Of a DNA stretch of 64,000 nucleotides, positions 9,083-18,195 are shown piece by piece (position 1 is the stretch's first letter; the number at the start of each line of letters is the position of its first letter). The stretch is taken from NCBI RefSeq assembly GCF_002727185.1, contig NZ_NIZW01000007.1, forward strand, positions 248,001-312,000, read 5' to 3'. The translations under genes and the position numbers were made by a program. Under the pieces are notes generated by a model, which worked only from the letters and a program-made list of their open reading frames with translations, was not told where the DNA came from and did no database searches. Source of the DNA: Rhodopirellula bahusiensis (GTDB lineage: Bacteria > Planctomycetota > Planctomycetia > Pirellulales > Pirellulaceae).

Positions 9083-10852
9083 TCAAGCCAAATCGCGATC
9101 TTCAAACAACAACATCGCGACCATCCAAATGGCAATGACAAAGACCACAAGATAGTTGAATGCGGCAGCAAGGTAGATCAGGGGGATGGCATTTCCCGCA
9201 TCCACCGCCGCCTGAACGTTGAATGAGTTCAGGTTGGGGACCACGACCGCTATCAATTTACCAACAAATCCGACCAGCTCGGTGTTTTCCCTGGCAGATG
9301 CGACCAGCGGACTGAGAAGGTTCCCGACAACATAAATTGCGAAACACGTGATGAAATTGGCCAGCAACGGCAATCGAGTCGCCAACGCCACGGCGATACC
9401 GCCGATCGCCATCGTTTCCATGAAGTACAGGCCCAAGATCGGAAGCGTCGTGATGATCTCTTCGTGACCGACTTGCCATGGCGGTTGTTGCTGGCTGGTC
9501 TCGCGAGCGTCATAGATCGGCTTGTAGGACATCACGACCAACAGGACCGCTGCCAAAATCACGAACAGCACCAACACGGACAACATGATTCCGGTGTACT
9601 TGCCCAAGATGAACGAACGTCGACTCACTGGTTTACTGAGCACGGTCAAAGCGGTCCGGCCGTCGATTTCGTCGCTGACCGAGGTGCCCGCACTCCAAAC
9701 GGCGAGCAACATGCCCAGGACCATGATCATCGTCACGCCGCTGTCCTTCAACAAACGAATATCGTCGCCCAGCGTGTTGAACGGGAAGATCCCAAAGAGC
9801 AGCACCGCGAAGATCCCGATGGCCAACAACAACAGGTAAAGAGGCTGAGCCATCTCGTTTTTCGCAGTCGACAAAGCCAATGCCCACACCCGCGGTGCAG
9901 CCTGCCGCACGGCCATAAAACCGGTCAGCGTCAAAAACAATGCGACGGCCGAGAAGACGATCGACGAAGCTTGCGGAACCTGGGGCAAGTTCTTGAATGT
10001 GAAGACCACGCGAGCGGGGTCGATTTCTTGGTTGTAAATGTGCAGTTTGGACGGATCACCTGGAATCGGTGGCTGCTCTCGGTCCTGGTATTTGTAGGTG
10101 ACTGCTTCGGTGCTGCCGGGGTTCAATTCGATGGGAGCACGGCTGAAGGCTTCCGCTTTGTCCGAATCAGCCAGGAAGACTTTCTTGTCGCTTTCGATCC
10201 GCAGTTCCGCGACGTTGCGAAAGTTGTAGGTGATCTCAGCAGGCAGGAACTCGGGGATGTCAGGATCCGACGAGGGATCGATCGTCGCGACTTCGACCAC
10301 CGTTCCGTCTCCGACCAAATTGACCGCGGGCACGCTTTCCAAAATGGCCATTGGCTCTTCGACAAACGGCGTCGAGCCCAGACCGATGACAGCGAACAAG
10401 CCCAGCGTGCCCAAGATGTACGGGATGACACCTTCACCGAGAATCGACAACCACTCCGAACGAGTCCGATGCCACATTCCATAGATCAGGCCAAACCCGA
10501 GGATCATGCCCAGGGTCACCAATGGCAGGAACAGAAGCTGACCGTTCTCGCCGCCTTGTGGCACATAGAAGTAGCACAACAAACCGGAGAAGATCGCGCC
10601 GGCAACCAGCGACAACGTGACACCCCGTTTCGGGTCATCCGCCAGATTCCCAAGACCGGGAATGAACGACAGGGCACTCAAAATGCCGTGGATCACAGCG
10701 GTCACCAACGCACCGAGCAGCAACCCAATCGACAGCACCCAAATGGGCGTGACGAAGGCAGGCAACCACTTGCCAACCTGAGCGAGAGGTAGCAAACCCG
10801 ATTCAACACCAGCAAAATCGGAGAAGAGTGAAATAGCGGACCCAGCAATCAT
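9083..10852 (-). CDS. ABC-2 type permease, large
   Basis: A 589-aa polytopic protein. The N-terminal half has five or six hydrophobic helices, followed by a periplasmic domain (about residues 190-300, EITYNFRNVAELRIESDK and onwards), then a C-terminal block of helices. The segment AQPLYLLLLAIGIFAVLLFG followed by DEIDGRTALTVLSKPVSRRSFILGKYTG is typical of ABC-2 permeases (NosY/GldF type). Its ATPase partner should be a separate protein; the neighbouring ABC-like protein at 7101 has lost its ATPase motifs, and no intact ATPase gene is seen in the cluster. It lies 101 bp upstream of that gene on the same strand. Confidence 0.85.
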   Translation of the reverse strand: MIAGSAISLFSDFAGVESGLLPLAQVGKWLPAFVTPIWVLSIGLLLGALVTAVIHGILSALSFIPGLGNLADDPKRGVTLSLVAGAIFSGLLCYFYVPQGGENGQLLFLPLVTLGMILGFGLIYGMWHRTRSEWLSILGEGVIPYILGTLGLFAVIGLGSTPFVEEPMAILESVPAVNLVGDGTVVEVATIDPSSDPDIPEFLPAEITYNFRNVAELRIESDKKVFLADSDKAEAFSRAPIELNPGSTEAVTYKYQDREQPPIPGDPSKLHIYNQEIDPARVVFTFKNLPQVPQASSIVFSAVALFLTLTGFMAVRQAAPRVWALALSTAKNEMAQPLYLLLLAIGIFAVLLFGIFPFNTLGDDIRLLKDSGVTMIMVLGMLLAVWSAGTSVSDEIDGRTALTVLSKPVSRRSFILGKYTGIMLSVLVLFVILAAVLLVVMSYKPIYDARETSQQQPPWQVGHEEIITTLPILGLYFMETMAIGGIAVALATRLPLLANFITCFAIYVVGNLLSPLVASARENTELVGFVGKLIAVVVPNLNSFNVQAAVDAGNAIPLIYLAAAFNYLVVFVIAIWMVAMLLFEDRDLA

Positions 10853-11022
10853 GCTTGGCGACTCGTGTCGAGAAAAGTACGAAATGAACCTTCGGTCAGG
10901 CTGCTACGTGAGACCAGCCCGTTTGGTTTGCTACCAGGACGCGGATTCAAAGGATTTGTTTGCCCTGGCCAGTTTGCTTTTCTAAGCAATCGACCAGGTC
11001 CAACCGTTCCGTGAAAGCGGCT

Positions 11023-11619
11023 TCAGGAGTTGGAAGCGGACTCCGCACCGGGGGTCTTCTTCACCCCAACGCGAAAACCGCCGGTCGCCTTCAAATGCTC
11101 ACGCAGTCTCGCCCGGCAATCCGCCGCGAATTGAGCGACTGTTTCGGTGCGATAGTCTGGGTAGCTCCATCGGTGATGGATCCAACGGCCACCAACATAG
11201 TTCAGAGTGACCTCGGCAAAGATCCCATCTCGCAGATAAATCCGGTGATCGCGGTCCTTGATCGTCGCCAGCACCAATTTGGCTTGGCTGACGTATCCCG
11301 GATCCAAATTCAGCGGCCTAGGCTCGGAGTGATTCGAAAGTGAAGCGTATTCAGCTTCCCACTCGTTGGTGAGGTTCTTCCAGTCCGCCAATCCGGCCGG
11401 ATCCGCGAATTCTGCGATGCCGATCAGCTCCTTGGTCAAACCATCGCCCATTTCCGGTTGGTAAAACCCGCCCGCTTCGAAGGGACTGGGTGTGCCATTC
11501 TCACCGAGTTCACCCCAGCACTCCGCTAAACGCTGCTTTGCCCACTGACGAGCCTCCTCGTGCCGTGAAATCACGGCGCAGAAACGCACCACCGGCTCGA
11601 TCAATCGGATTTCGCTCAT
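11023..11619 (-). CDS. DUF4416 family protein
   Basis: A 198-aa soluble protein. The block GGFYQPEMGDGL, then LTNEWEAEYA, PRPLNLDPGYVSQAKLVLATIKDRDHR (residues about 103-130), and the segment IYLRDGIFAEVTLNY followed by WSYPDYRT match the DUF4416 family, a conserved bacterial protein of unknown function. It is the furthest upstream gene of the minus-strand cluster 11619-6315, separated by 170 bp from the permease, so co-transcription is uncertain. Confidence 0.8.
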   Translation of the reverse strand: MSEIRLIEPVVRFCAVISRHEEARQWAKQRLAECWGELGENGTPSPFEAGGFYQPEMGDGLTKELIGIAEFADPAGLADWKNLTNEWEAEYASLSNHSEPRPLNLDPGYVSQAKLVLATIKDRDHRIYLRDGIFAEVTLNYVGGRWIHHRWSYPDYRTETVAQFAADCRARLREHLKATGGFRVGVKKTPGAESASNS

Positions 11620-11698
11620 TCAGTTCTCTTCCATCGCATGCAAACTCTTGTTTTCATTGGCCACTCGCACACGCAACTGACCGTCCGAATCTTGGGCG

Positions 11699-11711
11699 GG
11701 GCAGGGCAGGG
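11699..11711 (+). repeat. Double KOPS-type motif GGGCAGGGCAGGG
   Basis: Plus-oriented, intergenic between the divergent DUF4416 and aminotransferase genes. Two octamers share a GGG. Confidence 0.7.
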
Positions 11712-11860
11712 GTGTCAATCGATCGAGCCTGACTCCCAAACGCGGACTACCGCAACCCGATGCGGTTGATATCCTGATCCACGAAACGAGCGTGATTTGC
11801 CGGAGATTTCTCCCGCATCCAGCCACAGCTTCCAACCTACATTCACCGGCACGAATCAAC

Positions 11861-12976
11861 ATGCATCCTTGGATCGCGGATCGAACGGCCTCCTTCGATA
11901 GCAGCGGAATCCGCAAAGTCTTTGACTTGGCGGCGAAACTGAAAGACCCGATCAATCTGTCGATCGGGCAACCCGACTTCGATGTCCCCGAGGAAATTCA
12001 AGACGCGACCGTCGATGCCATTCGATCTGGCAAAAACGCGTATTCGCCGACCCAGGGGATCGCTCCGCTGCGGGAAAAACTGCTGGCGGAGGTGAACGCC
12101 AAGTATCCCGGCCAAGATCGCGATGTGTTTGTCAGCAGTGGCACTTCGGGCGGTTTGGTCCTGTCGCTGCTGTCGATGATCAATCCGGGCGACGAAGTCA
12201 TCTTCTTGGATCCCTATTTCGTCATGTACCCGGCGTTGGTCAGCCTGTGTGGCGGCGTTCCCGTGACGATCGATTCTTACCCGGACTTTCGTTTGGATCC
12301 GGCCAAGATCGAAGCCGCGATCACACCGAAGACCAAGATGATTCTGGTCAACAGCCCCGCCAATCCGACCGGCGTGACCGCATCGGAGCAAGACTTGCGC
12401 GACGTCGGCGAGCTAGCTGCGAAACACAACATCGCGTTGCTATCGGACGAGATTTACAGCCGCTTCTTCTACGATGGCGACTTCGCATCGCCGGCGGCGA
12501 CCAACCCAGACACAATCGTGATCGACGGTTTCAGCAAGTCTCACGCGATGACCGGATGGCGAGTGGGTTACGTCCACGGGCCGCCCGAAATCATTGCGAC
12601 GATGCTGAAAATCCAACAGTATTCGTTTGTTTGCTCGCCACAGCCCGCCCAGTGGGGTGCTCTGCGAGCGATGGAAATCTCGCTGGACGGCCACATCGAC
12701 GATTACCGCCGAAAACGCGATTTCATGGTGGAACAACTGTCGCCACACTTCGAATTGACCAGCCCCGGCGGCGCGTTCTACCTGTTTCCCAAGGCCCCCG
12801 GCAACGAAGGCGGAACAGCATTCGTTGAACGCGCCATCGCCGATGGCCTGCTGATCATTCCTGGCAAGATCTTCAGCAGCCACGATTCTCATTTCCGAAT
12901 CAGCTTCGCGGCGAGCGATGACACGCTGCGTCGCGGTGCCGAAAAGCTGATCAAGCTGGCTGGCGACAATCGCTGA
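11861..12976 (+). CDS. Pyridoxal-phosphate aminotransferase, class I/II
   Basis: Aspartate aminotransferase-like PLP enzyme, 371 aa. Seen: NLSIGQPDFDVP at the N-terminus, YSPTQGIAPLREKL, NSPANPTGV (substrate Asn), LLSDEIYSRFFYDG, and the PLP-lysine motif DGFSKSHAMTGWRVGY. ATG at 11861 is chosen because the family start is close before the SGIRKVFDL segment; upstream in-frame codons have no ATG. It precedes metY and the metX-metW fusion on the same strand, which suggests a role in amino acid synthesis, but the substrate (aspartate, alanine, methionine or others) cannot be told from the sequence. Confidence 0.88.
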   Translation: MHPWIADRTASFDSSGIRKVFDLAAKLKDPINLSIGQPDFDVPEEIQDATVDAIRSGKNAYSPTQGIAPLREKLLAEVNAKYPGQDRDVFVSSGTSGGLVLSLLSMINPGDEVIFLDPYFVMYPALVSLCGGVPVTIDSYPDFRLDPAKIEAAITPKTKMILVNSPANPTGVTASEQDLRDVGELAAKHNIALLSDEIYSRFFYDGDFASPAATNPDTIVIDGFSKSHAMTGWRVGYVHGPPEIIATMLKIQQYSFVCSPQPAQWGALRAMEISLDGHIDDYRRKRDFMVEQLSPHFELTSPGGAFYLFPKAPGNEGGTAFVERAIADGLLIIPGKIFSSHDSHFRISFAASDDTLRRGAEKLIKLAGDNR

Positions 12977-13048
12977 ACGATTTGTTAGCCTGCTGCGTTC
13001 CCAACGCAGAAATTTCCCACTTTCAAACATCCCTGATCGAGTTTTTGC

Positions 13049-14368
13049 ATGTCCGCCGATCCGACCCAAAATCATCGTCTGGCCACCCGTGCTCTCCACG
13101 CTGGACAAGTTGCTGACCCAACAACCAAAAGCCGCGCGGTGCCGATCTACGCCACGACGAGCTATCAGTTTGACAGCACCGATCACGCGGCAGCCCTGTT
13201 CGGCTTGGCTGAGTTCGGCAACATCTACAGCCGATTGATGAACCCGACCGTCGATGTGTTGGAAAAACGCATCGCGGCGATGGACGGTGGTGCCACGGGA
13301 TTGTGTTTCGCATCAGGACAAGCGGCCATCACGGCAGCGGTTTTAGCAATCGCTCACAGCGGTCAGAACATCGTCAGCAGCACCTCGCTGTATGGCGGAA
13401 CCTGGACGCTGTTCACGCAGACTCTGAAGAACCTCGGCATCGAAGTTCGCTTCTTCGATCCGGATCACCCTGAGGAAATTCACGGACTGGTCGATGAAAA
13501 CACGCGACTGGTCTACATGGAGAGCATCGGCAACCCAAGAAACGATGTTCCGGATTTCAAAGCCATCGCCGACGCGGCCCACTCAGCTCCTCACGGGGCG
13601 ATCCCGGTCTTGTGCGACAACACCGTGATGACGCCTTACTTGCTGCGTCCGATCGAACACGGCATCGACATCGTGATCTACAGCACGACCAAATTTTTGG
13701 GCGGACACGGCACTCACATTGGTGGCTGCATCGTCGACAGCGGAAACTTCAAATGGGCCGACCAACCTGAAAAGTGGCCTGAGTTCTGCGGCCCCAGCCC
13801 TTCGTATCACGGTGCCGTTTTCGAAGAACACCTGCGTGGCATGGGCAACATTGCCTACAACGTCCACATCCGCACGCACTGGTTGCGTGACACGGGTGCA
13901 GCGATGAGTCCTTTCGCCGCGTTCCTATTCCTTCAAGGAATCGAAACTCTTCACCTTCGCATGCCGCGTCACTGCGAGAATGCGATGAAAGTCGCTGAGT
14001 TCCTCGAAGCTCACGACGCGGTCGAGTGGGTGAACTACCCCGGACTGAAGTCGCACTCTCACAACGCGATGGCCGAGAAATTCCTGACCAACGGCAAGGG
14101 TGCCATCCTTGGCTTCGGTATCAAAGGCGGCATGGAAGCAGGCAAGAAATTCATCAACGCTTGCCAACTGTGTTCGCATCTGGCCAACATCGGCGACGCC
14201 AAGACACTGGTCATTCACCCCGCCAGCACCACGCACCAACAGCTCGCCGAAGATGAGCAACGTCGCGCGGGAGTCAGCCCCGAGTACGTCCGCGTCTCGG
14301 TCGGGATCGAAGACATCGATGACATCCTCGATGACCTGAAACAGGCTCTTGCTGTTGCAACCGCGTAA
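13049..14368 (+). CDS. metY: O-acetylhomoserine aminocarboxypropyltransferase (sulfhydrylase)
   Basis: PLP enzyme of the Cys/Met metabolism family, 439 aa, that forms homocysteine from O-acetylhomoserine and sulfide. Seen: TRALHAGQ near the N-terminus, PIYATTSYQFDS, GNIYSRLMNPTVDVLEKRIA, the substrate-loop FASGQAAITAAV, and the PLP-lysine motif DIVIYSTTKFLGGHGTHIGG. The C-terminus has VIHPASTTHQQL and VRVSVGIEDIDDI. Length matches MetY rather than the shorter MetB/MetC group. The gene for the preceding step (metX) follows 101 bp downstream. Confidence 0.93.
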   Translation: MSADPTQNHRLATRALHAGQVADPTTKSRAVPIYATTSYQFDSTDHAAALFGLAEFGNIYSRLMNPTVDVLEKRIAAMDGGATGLCFASGQAAITAAVLAIAHSGQNIVSSTSLYGGTWTLFTQTLKNLGIEVRFFDPDHPEEIHGLVDENTRLVYMESIGNPRNDVPDFKAIADAAHSAPHGAIPVLCDNTVMTPYLLRPIEHGIDIVIYSTTKFLGGHGTHIGGCIVDSGNFKWADQPEKWPEFCGPSPSYHGAVFEEHLRGMGNIAYNVHIRTHWLRDTGAAMSPFAAFLFLQGIETLHLRMPRHCENAMKVAEFLEAHDAVEWVNYPGLKSHSHNAMAEKFLTNGKGAILGFGIKGGMEAGKKFINACQLCSHLANIGDAKTLVIHPASTTHQQLAEDEQRRAGVSPEYVRVSVGIEDIDDILDDLKQALAVATA

Positions 14369-14469
14369 CCCAACCGGAAATCGAAACGCCGCTTCCGAAT
14401 CCTTGGATCTCCCGCGAAAATTCTTCTGGGGGATCCGTTTGGGAAACGCCGTTCGAAAGCAAAGCTTCC

Positions 14470-16290
14470 ATGGGTGAGCCTTCCAATGAGGACCTGTCCA
14501 GCACCGACGATGTGCGGACCGACGCTCCCTTGGCGCACGCCAAGTACGTCACGTTTGATCAACCGCTGCCTCTCGAGCGTGGCGGCGAACTTCCCGAAGT
14601 TCGGTGCTGCTACGAGACTTGGGGCACGCTGAACGACGATGCATCCAATGCCGTGCTGGTCTGCCACGCGGTTTCGGGTGACTCTCACGCTGCTCGTCAC
14701 GACGCGGGCGATCAACCGGGTTGGTGGGACGGCTTGATCGGCCCCGGATTGCCCATCGACACCGATCGACTGTTTGTGGTTTGCCCCAACGTCCTGGGTG
14801 GCTGTCGCGGTAGCACCGGCCCCGGCGATGCGGATCCGACCTCAACCGACGGCAAACCCTACGGTGCCAACTTTCCACGGATCACCATCGGTGACGTCGT
14901 GGAAGTTCAGAAGCGACTGGCGGACCACCTTGGAATCAAACGATGGCGAGCGGTTGTCGGCGGATCGCTGGGCGGTCACCAAGTGTTACAGTGGATCAAT
15001 CGCTATCCCGACGCGGCCAAAACCTGCATCGCCATCGCGACCTCGCCTCGACTGAACAGCCAAGCGTTGGGGTTTGATGTCATTGCTCGAAACGCGATTC
15101 AAACGGACCCGCACTTTGCGGGAGGGCAGTACTACGACCAAGACCAACGTCCTGACACTGGATTGGCCATCGCGAGGATGCTCGGCCATATCACTTATCT
15201 TTCGGTCGAAGCGATGGAGGCCAAGTTCGATCCGGACCGCCACGATCCACGACAGATCGCTTCGCAATTCGAACAACGATTCAGCATCGGATCATACCTG
15301 GCACACCAAGGCCAAAAGTTCACGACTCGCTTCGATGCGAACAGCTATGTGACCCTGTCGATGGCGATGGACCTGTTTGATCTTGGCGGCACACGTTTGA
15401 AGTTAATGGAAACGTTTGACGAAGCGACTTGCGATTTCCTGCTGGTCAGCTTCAGCAGCGATTGGTTGTTCCCGCCGGCTCAATCCCGTGAAGTCGTCAA
15501 CGCACTGACCGCCCTGGACAAGCGTGTGACCTACGCTGAAATCACCACCAACGCTGGTCACGATGCGTTCCTGATCGCGAAAGACATTGCGACGTACGGT
15601 CCCTTGGTCCGCGAACGATTGCGAGACACAGAAACTCATCCAGCGGTCCCTTCCGATATCGCTCTCAATGTGGATGAGGAATCGATCCTGGACATCATCC
15701 CGGCGGGATCCAGTGTGCTCGACCTTGGCTGCGGCAACGGACAACTGCTCGCCGCGATTCGAGATCGATGCCGAGACTCTGGTCTCGTTGCGACAGAGCA
15801 CCGCTTGATGGGAGTCGAGGTCGCTCAAGAGAATCTTCTTGCGACCGCGATGCGTGGCATCGACGTGATCGACTACGACCTCAACCATGGATTGCCTGCT
15901 TTCATCGACAACCAATTCGACTACGTCATTCTCAACGCGACATTGCAGGCGGTCGAGAACGTGGAGGAACTGCTGGGCGAGATGCTACGAGTCGGTCGAC
16001 ACGCGATCATCAGCTTTCCCAACTTTGCCTATCGCCAACTCAGAGATCACTACGTGACACATGGGCGATCGCCGAAAGCACCCGGCGAGTTTGACTTCGA
16101 TTGGCACAACACGCCGAATCGTCGCTTCCCCACAATTGCCGACGTCCGGGACCTGCTGGGTCAACTGAACGTCGTGATCGATCAGGAAGTCTTCTGGGAC
16201 GTTGATCAGGGCCAACGCATTGACCCTGACAACGATCCCAACTTGAATGCCGATACAGCGGTGATTGTTTTTCACCGCAAAGATCAGTAG
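14470..16290 (+). CDS. metXW: Homoserine O-acetyltransferase fused to MetW
   Basis: Two proteins in one chain of 606 aa. Residues 1 to about 385 are MetX, an alpha/beta hydrolase that acylates homoserine: VCHAVSGDSHAA, NVLGGCRGSTGPG, nucleophile Ser in GGSLGGHQVLQW, Asp in SSDWLFPPAQ and His in NAGHDAFL. From about residue 400 a MetW domain follows, a SAM-methyltransferase-fold protein that partners MetX: SVLDLGCGNGQLL, DYDLNHGLPAF, FDYVILNATLQAVEN, and ISFPNFAYRQLRDHY. In many bacteria metX and metW are adjacent separate genes; here there is no stop or restart between them. Acetyl versus succinyl donor is not decided by what I can see. It lies downstream of metY. Confidence 0.92.
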   Translation: MGEPSNEDLSSTDDVRTDAPLAHAKYVTFDQPLPLERGGELPEVRCCYETWGTLNDDASNAVLVCHAVSGDSHAARHDAGDQPGWWDGLIGPGLPIDTDRLFVVCPNVLGGCRGSTGPGDADPTSTDGKPYGANFPRITIGDVVEVQKRLADHLGIKRWRAVVGGSLGGHQVLQWINRYPDAAKTCIAIATSPRLNSQALGFDVIARNAIQTDPHFAGGQYYDQDQRPDTGLAIARMLGHITYLSVEAMEAKFDPDRHDPRQIASQFEQRFSIGSYLAHQGQKFTTRFDANSYVTLSMAMDLFDLGGTRLKLMETFDEATCDFLLVSFSSDWLFPPAQSREVVNALTALDKRVTYAEITTNAGHDAFLIAKDIATYGPLVRERLRDTETHPAVPSDIALNVDEESILDIIPAGSSVLDLGCGNGQLLAAIRDRCRDSGLVATEHRLMGVEVAQENLLATAMRGIDVIDYDLNHGLPAFIDNQFDYVILNATLQAVENVEELLGEMLRVGRHAIISFPNFAYRQLRDHYVTHGRSPKAPGEFDFDWHNTPNRRFPTIADVRDLLGQLNVVIDQEVFWDVDQGQRIDPDNDPNLNADTAVIVFHRKDQ

Positions 16291-16316
16291 GTCGGGGCGA
16301 CCAACGCCGCCCCGAC
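16291..16316. terminator. Hairpin between convergent genes
   Basis: A 9-bp perfect stem GTCGGGGCG / CGCCCCGAC with an 8-base loop starts directly after the metXW stop codon and lies before the end of the convergent DUF1559 gene. There is no T-run, so it may terminate weakly or act as a transcript end stabiliser. Confidence 0.5.
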
Positions 16317-16326
16317 AGAACATCAA

Positions 16327-17502
16327 TCAGAATTCTGTATTGATGACTTCTCGTGCGGCTCGAGTGCCTAAGGCACCCCAAACACCAAACGGTGATTTCG
16401 AACCAGGCGCCAAGAATCCGCCACCTTCACGAACCTGAGCGCTGTTGCTGTTCCCGGCTTCGATCGAATCAGTGATGAACTTCACGGCACCGTCGCACAT
16501 CAGCACGTGGACACCGCCTTGGTGACGACTGCTGGGCGTGACATCGCCTTCACGTTCTTGGTTGCCTTGAAAGCACAACTCATCGTTGGGTGCCAAGACC
16601 GTGACGAACCCGGTGTACAACGGACGAGCAAGAGCCCATTTGAAACCGCGACGCTGTTCGGCGTCACCGGTGAAAGGAGTTCCACCGTCGTTGCGCCAAA
16701 ACTGAGGCCGCTCCGCATCGATGTATTGTCGACATGACAACGCATTGTTCTCACGCCACACTTCGTCGGGACTGTCGACCGCGTGAGTACGAACGTCGTA
16801 GTCGCCCAAGTCAGTGATGATCTCGCCCATTCCGATCGTGTTGGACAATCCATCCAAGATATCGCGGAATTTGGTTTGCGTTCGAGGAACGAAGGCACCG
16901 CGACATGCGCTTTGCTGGTAGACACGCAAGCCTCGGCTGGTGCCGTTGTCATTCGTGTCACCAACATCACACAACGTCCCCGAGTCACCCAAGCAAACGG
17001 CGTAGTTGGTTCGACCGTGAGCAGGCAGCCCCACACCGGGATCGCTGGGGCAACGGAAACTTGGAATGTTGGTCAACCAAGGGTCGTATGGGATCGCGGC
17101 ATGGTCGGCCAATTGGCGGTTTGGCCAAGGGCCCATCGCCTGAAAACCAGTGTCGGTGGGATTACTGATGACTTCCCACAAACCTTGCTGTTCGATGAAT
17201 GGCAACATGCCAACCAAAACCGACAAGTCAGACCGATTGCCACCAGGCGGATTAATACCTGTGTCCGGCGGATACTGGGTGTAGGTTCCGGAACCATGTT
17301 TCGGCATCGCGTTGTATGCCGAATGGTAGTTGTGCATTGCCAAGCCGAGCTGCTTGAAATTGTTGCTGCAACTCATTCGGCGAGCGGCTTCACGAGCAGC
17401 TTGAACCGCCGGCAAAAGCAAACCCACCAGAACGCCAATGATGGCGATCACCACCAGCAACTCCACCAACGTGAAGCCCTGGCGTTTTCTTTGAGAACTC
17501 AT
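16327..17502 (-). CDS. DUF1559 pseudopilin-like protein (copy 3)
   Basis: A 391-aa member of the same family as the two proteins at the left end of the window: leader [20 protein letters not shown] at residues 8-27, then [48 protein letters not shown] and the tail [17 protein letters not shown]. In the H-x9-DG motif the residue before DG is Cys rather than Gly. It is preceded on the same strand by a small lipoprotein gene (17571-17765), the reverse of the order seen at 185-1699. It is convergent with metXW. Confidence 0.9.
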   Translation of the reverse strand: MSSQRKRQGFTLVELLVVIAIIGVLVGLLLPAVQAAREAARRMSCSNNFKQLGLAMHNYHSAYNAMPKHGSGTYTQYPPDTGINPPGGNRSDLSVLVGMLPFIEQQGLWEVISNPTDTGFQAMGPWPNRQLADHAAIPYDPWLTNIPSFRCPSDPGVGLPAHGRTNYAVCLGDSGTLCDVGDTNDNGTSRGLRVYQQSACRGAFVPRTQTKFRDILDGLSNTIGMGEIITDLGDYDVRTHAVDSPDEVWRENNALSCRQYIDAERPQFWRNDGGTPFTGDAEQRRGFKWALARPLYTGFVTVLAPNDELCFQGNQEREGDVTPSSRHQGGVHVLMCDGAVKFITDSIEAGNSNSAQVREGGGFLAPGSKSPFGVWGALGTRAAREVINTEF

Positions 17503-17570
17503 TGAAAAACACCTTGATTAGAAAAATCACCGGTGCGGCACTGCAAGCCGCAATCGATGGAGAAGGAAGA

Positions 17571-17765
17571 TTACGGATTCTTTGGGTCCGACGCTGGAGC
17601 GTCGTCTTTGGGTTCTTTCAGCTCTGGGTTGTCGTCCAAAAACTGCGTCAGCTCATCGGTCGGGGTCGCTTCGGGCTCCGATGAACCTGTGCAACCACTG
17701 ATTGAAGCGATCCCAACCACTGCGGCCAAGCTGACCGATTTAAAATGACAAAACTTCACAAACAC
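17571..17765 (-). CDS. Small lipoprotein (64 aa) upstream of DUF1559
   Basis: Signal peptide followed by lipobox SISGC (Cys at residue 25), then an acidic, Pro-rich tail (SSEPEATPTDELTQFLDD). The tail is not obviously homologous to those of the two other small lipoproteins in the window, but size, signal type and proximity to a DUF1559 gene are the same. It lies 68 bp upstream of the DUF1559 gene and in the same direction, probably cotranscribed. Function unknown. Confidence 0.65.
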   Translation of the reverse strand: MFVKFCHFKSVSLAAVVGIASISGCTGSSEPEATPTDELTQFLDDNPELKEPKDDAPASDPKNP

Positions 17766-18195
17766 AACTCCATAGATTTACATCGCAAAATGCAATGATT
17801 GACCACTAAAAAATCTCGTTCTTTCTGGGCCGCTTCGCGACCGAACGACTCTGGTCAGCGCGTGATGAGCACTCGCTAAAAGAGAACACAGAGCAAGAAT
17901 CATGCTCAATTGACTGCTTAAGTCAATCGATTTTCACCTTAGCTTCACGATATGTCGCATTTAATTGACATTTTCACACCGGCTGCTCGCGTGAATTACA
18001 AGCGAACTCGAGCGATAGCGATGGTTCAGAAAGGCGAACGAACGAGACGTTCGCCGCAAAAAACGCCATGCCAATCCAAACAGACCGGGCACTAACCCCT
18101 CCCTTAATGGCTATCCATGCATCATTAAACGCCATCAAAGAGCGACCAATTAGCTTAGTGTCTCCCAGCCTGTTTGGCGGCGACTAGAGCCAGGT
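17766..18195. other. AT-richer intergenic region with two hairpins
   Basis: No credible gene. Two perfect inverted repeats are visible: ATTGACT-GCTTA-AGTCAAT at 17909-17927 and GGCGAACG with its complement at 18033-18055. The second lies downstream of the exported-protein gene and could terminate it; the first lies about 145 bp upstream of the lipoprotein start and could be part of its promoter region, since TTGACT resembles a -35 box. These roles are guesses. Confidence 0.5.

Noticed and set aside
9464-10792. Antisense ORF (442 aa) over the ABC-2 permease, rich in Gln/His/Arg
   Set aside because: Composition is typical of the complement of a membrane protein gene; the permease frame has helices and ABC-2 motifs.
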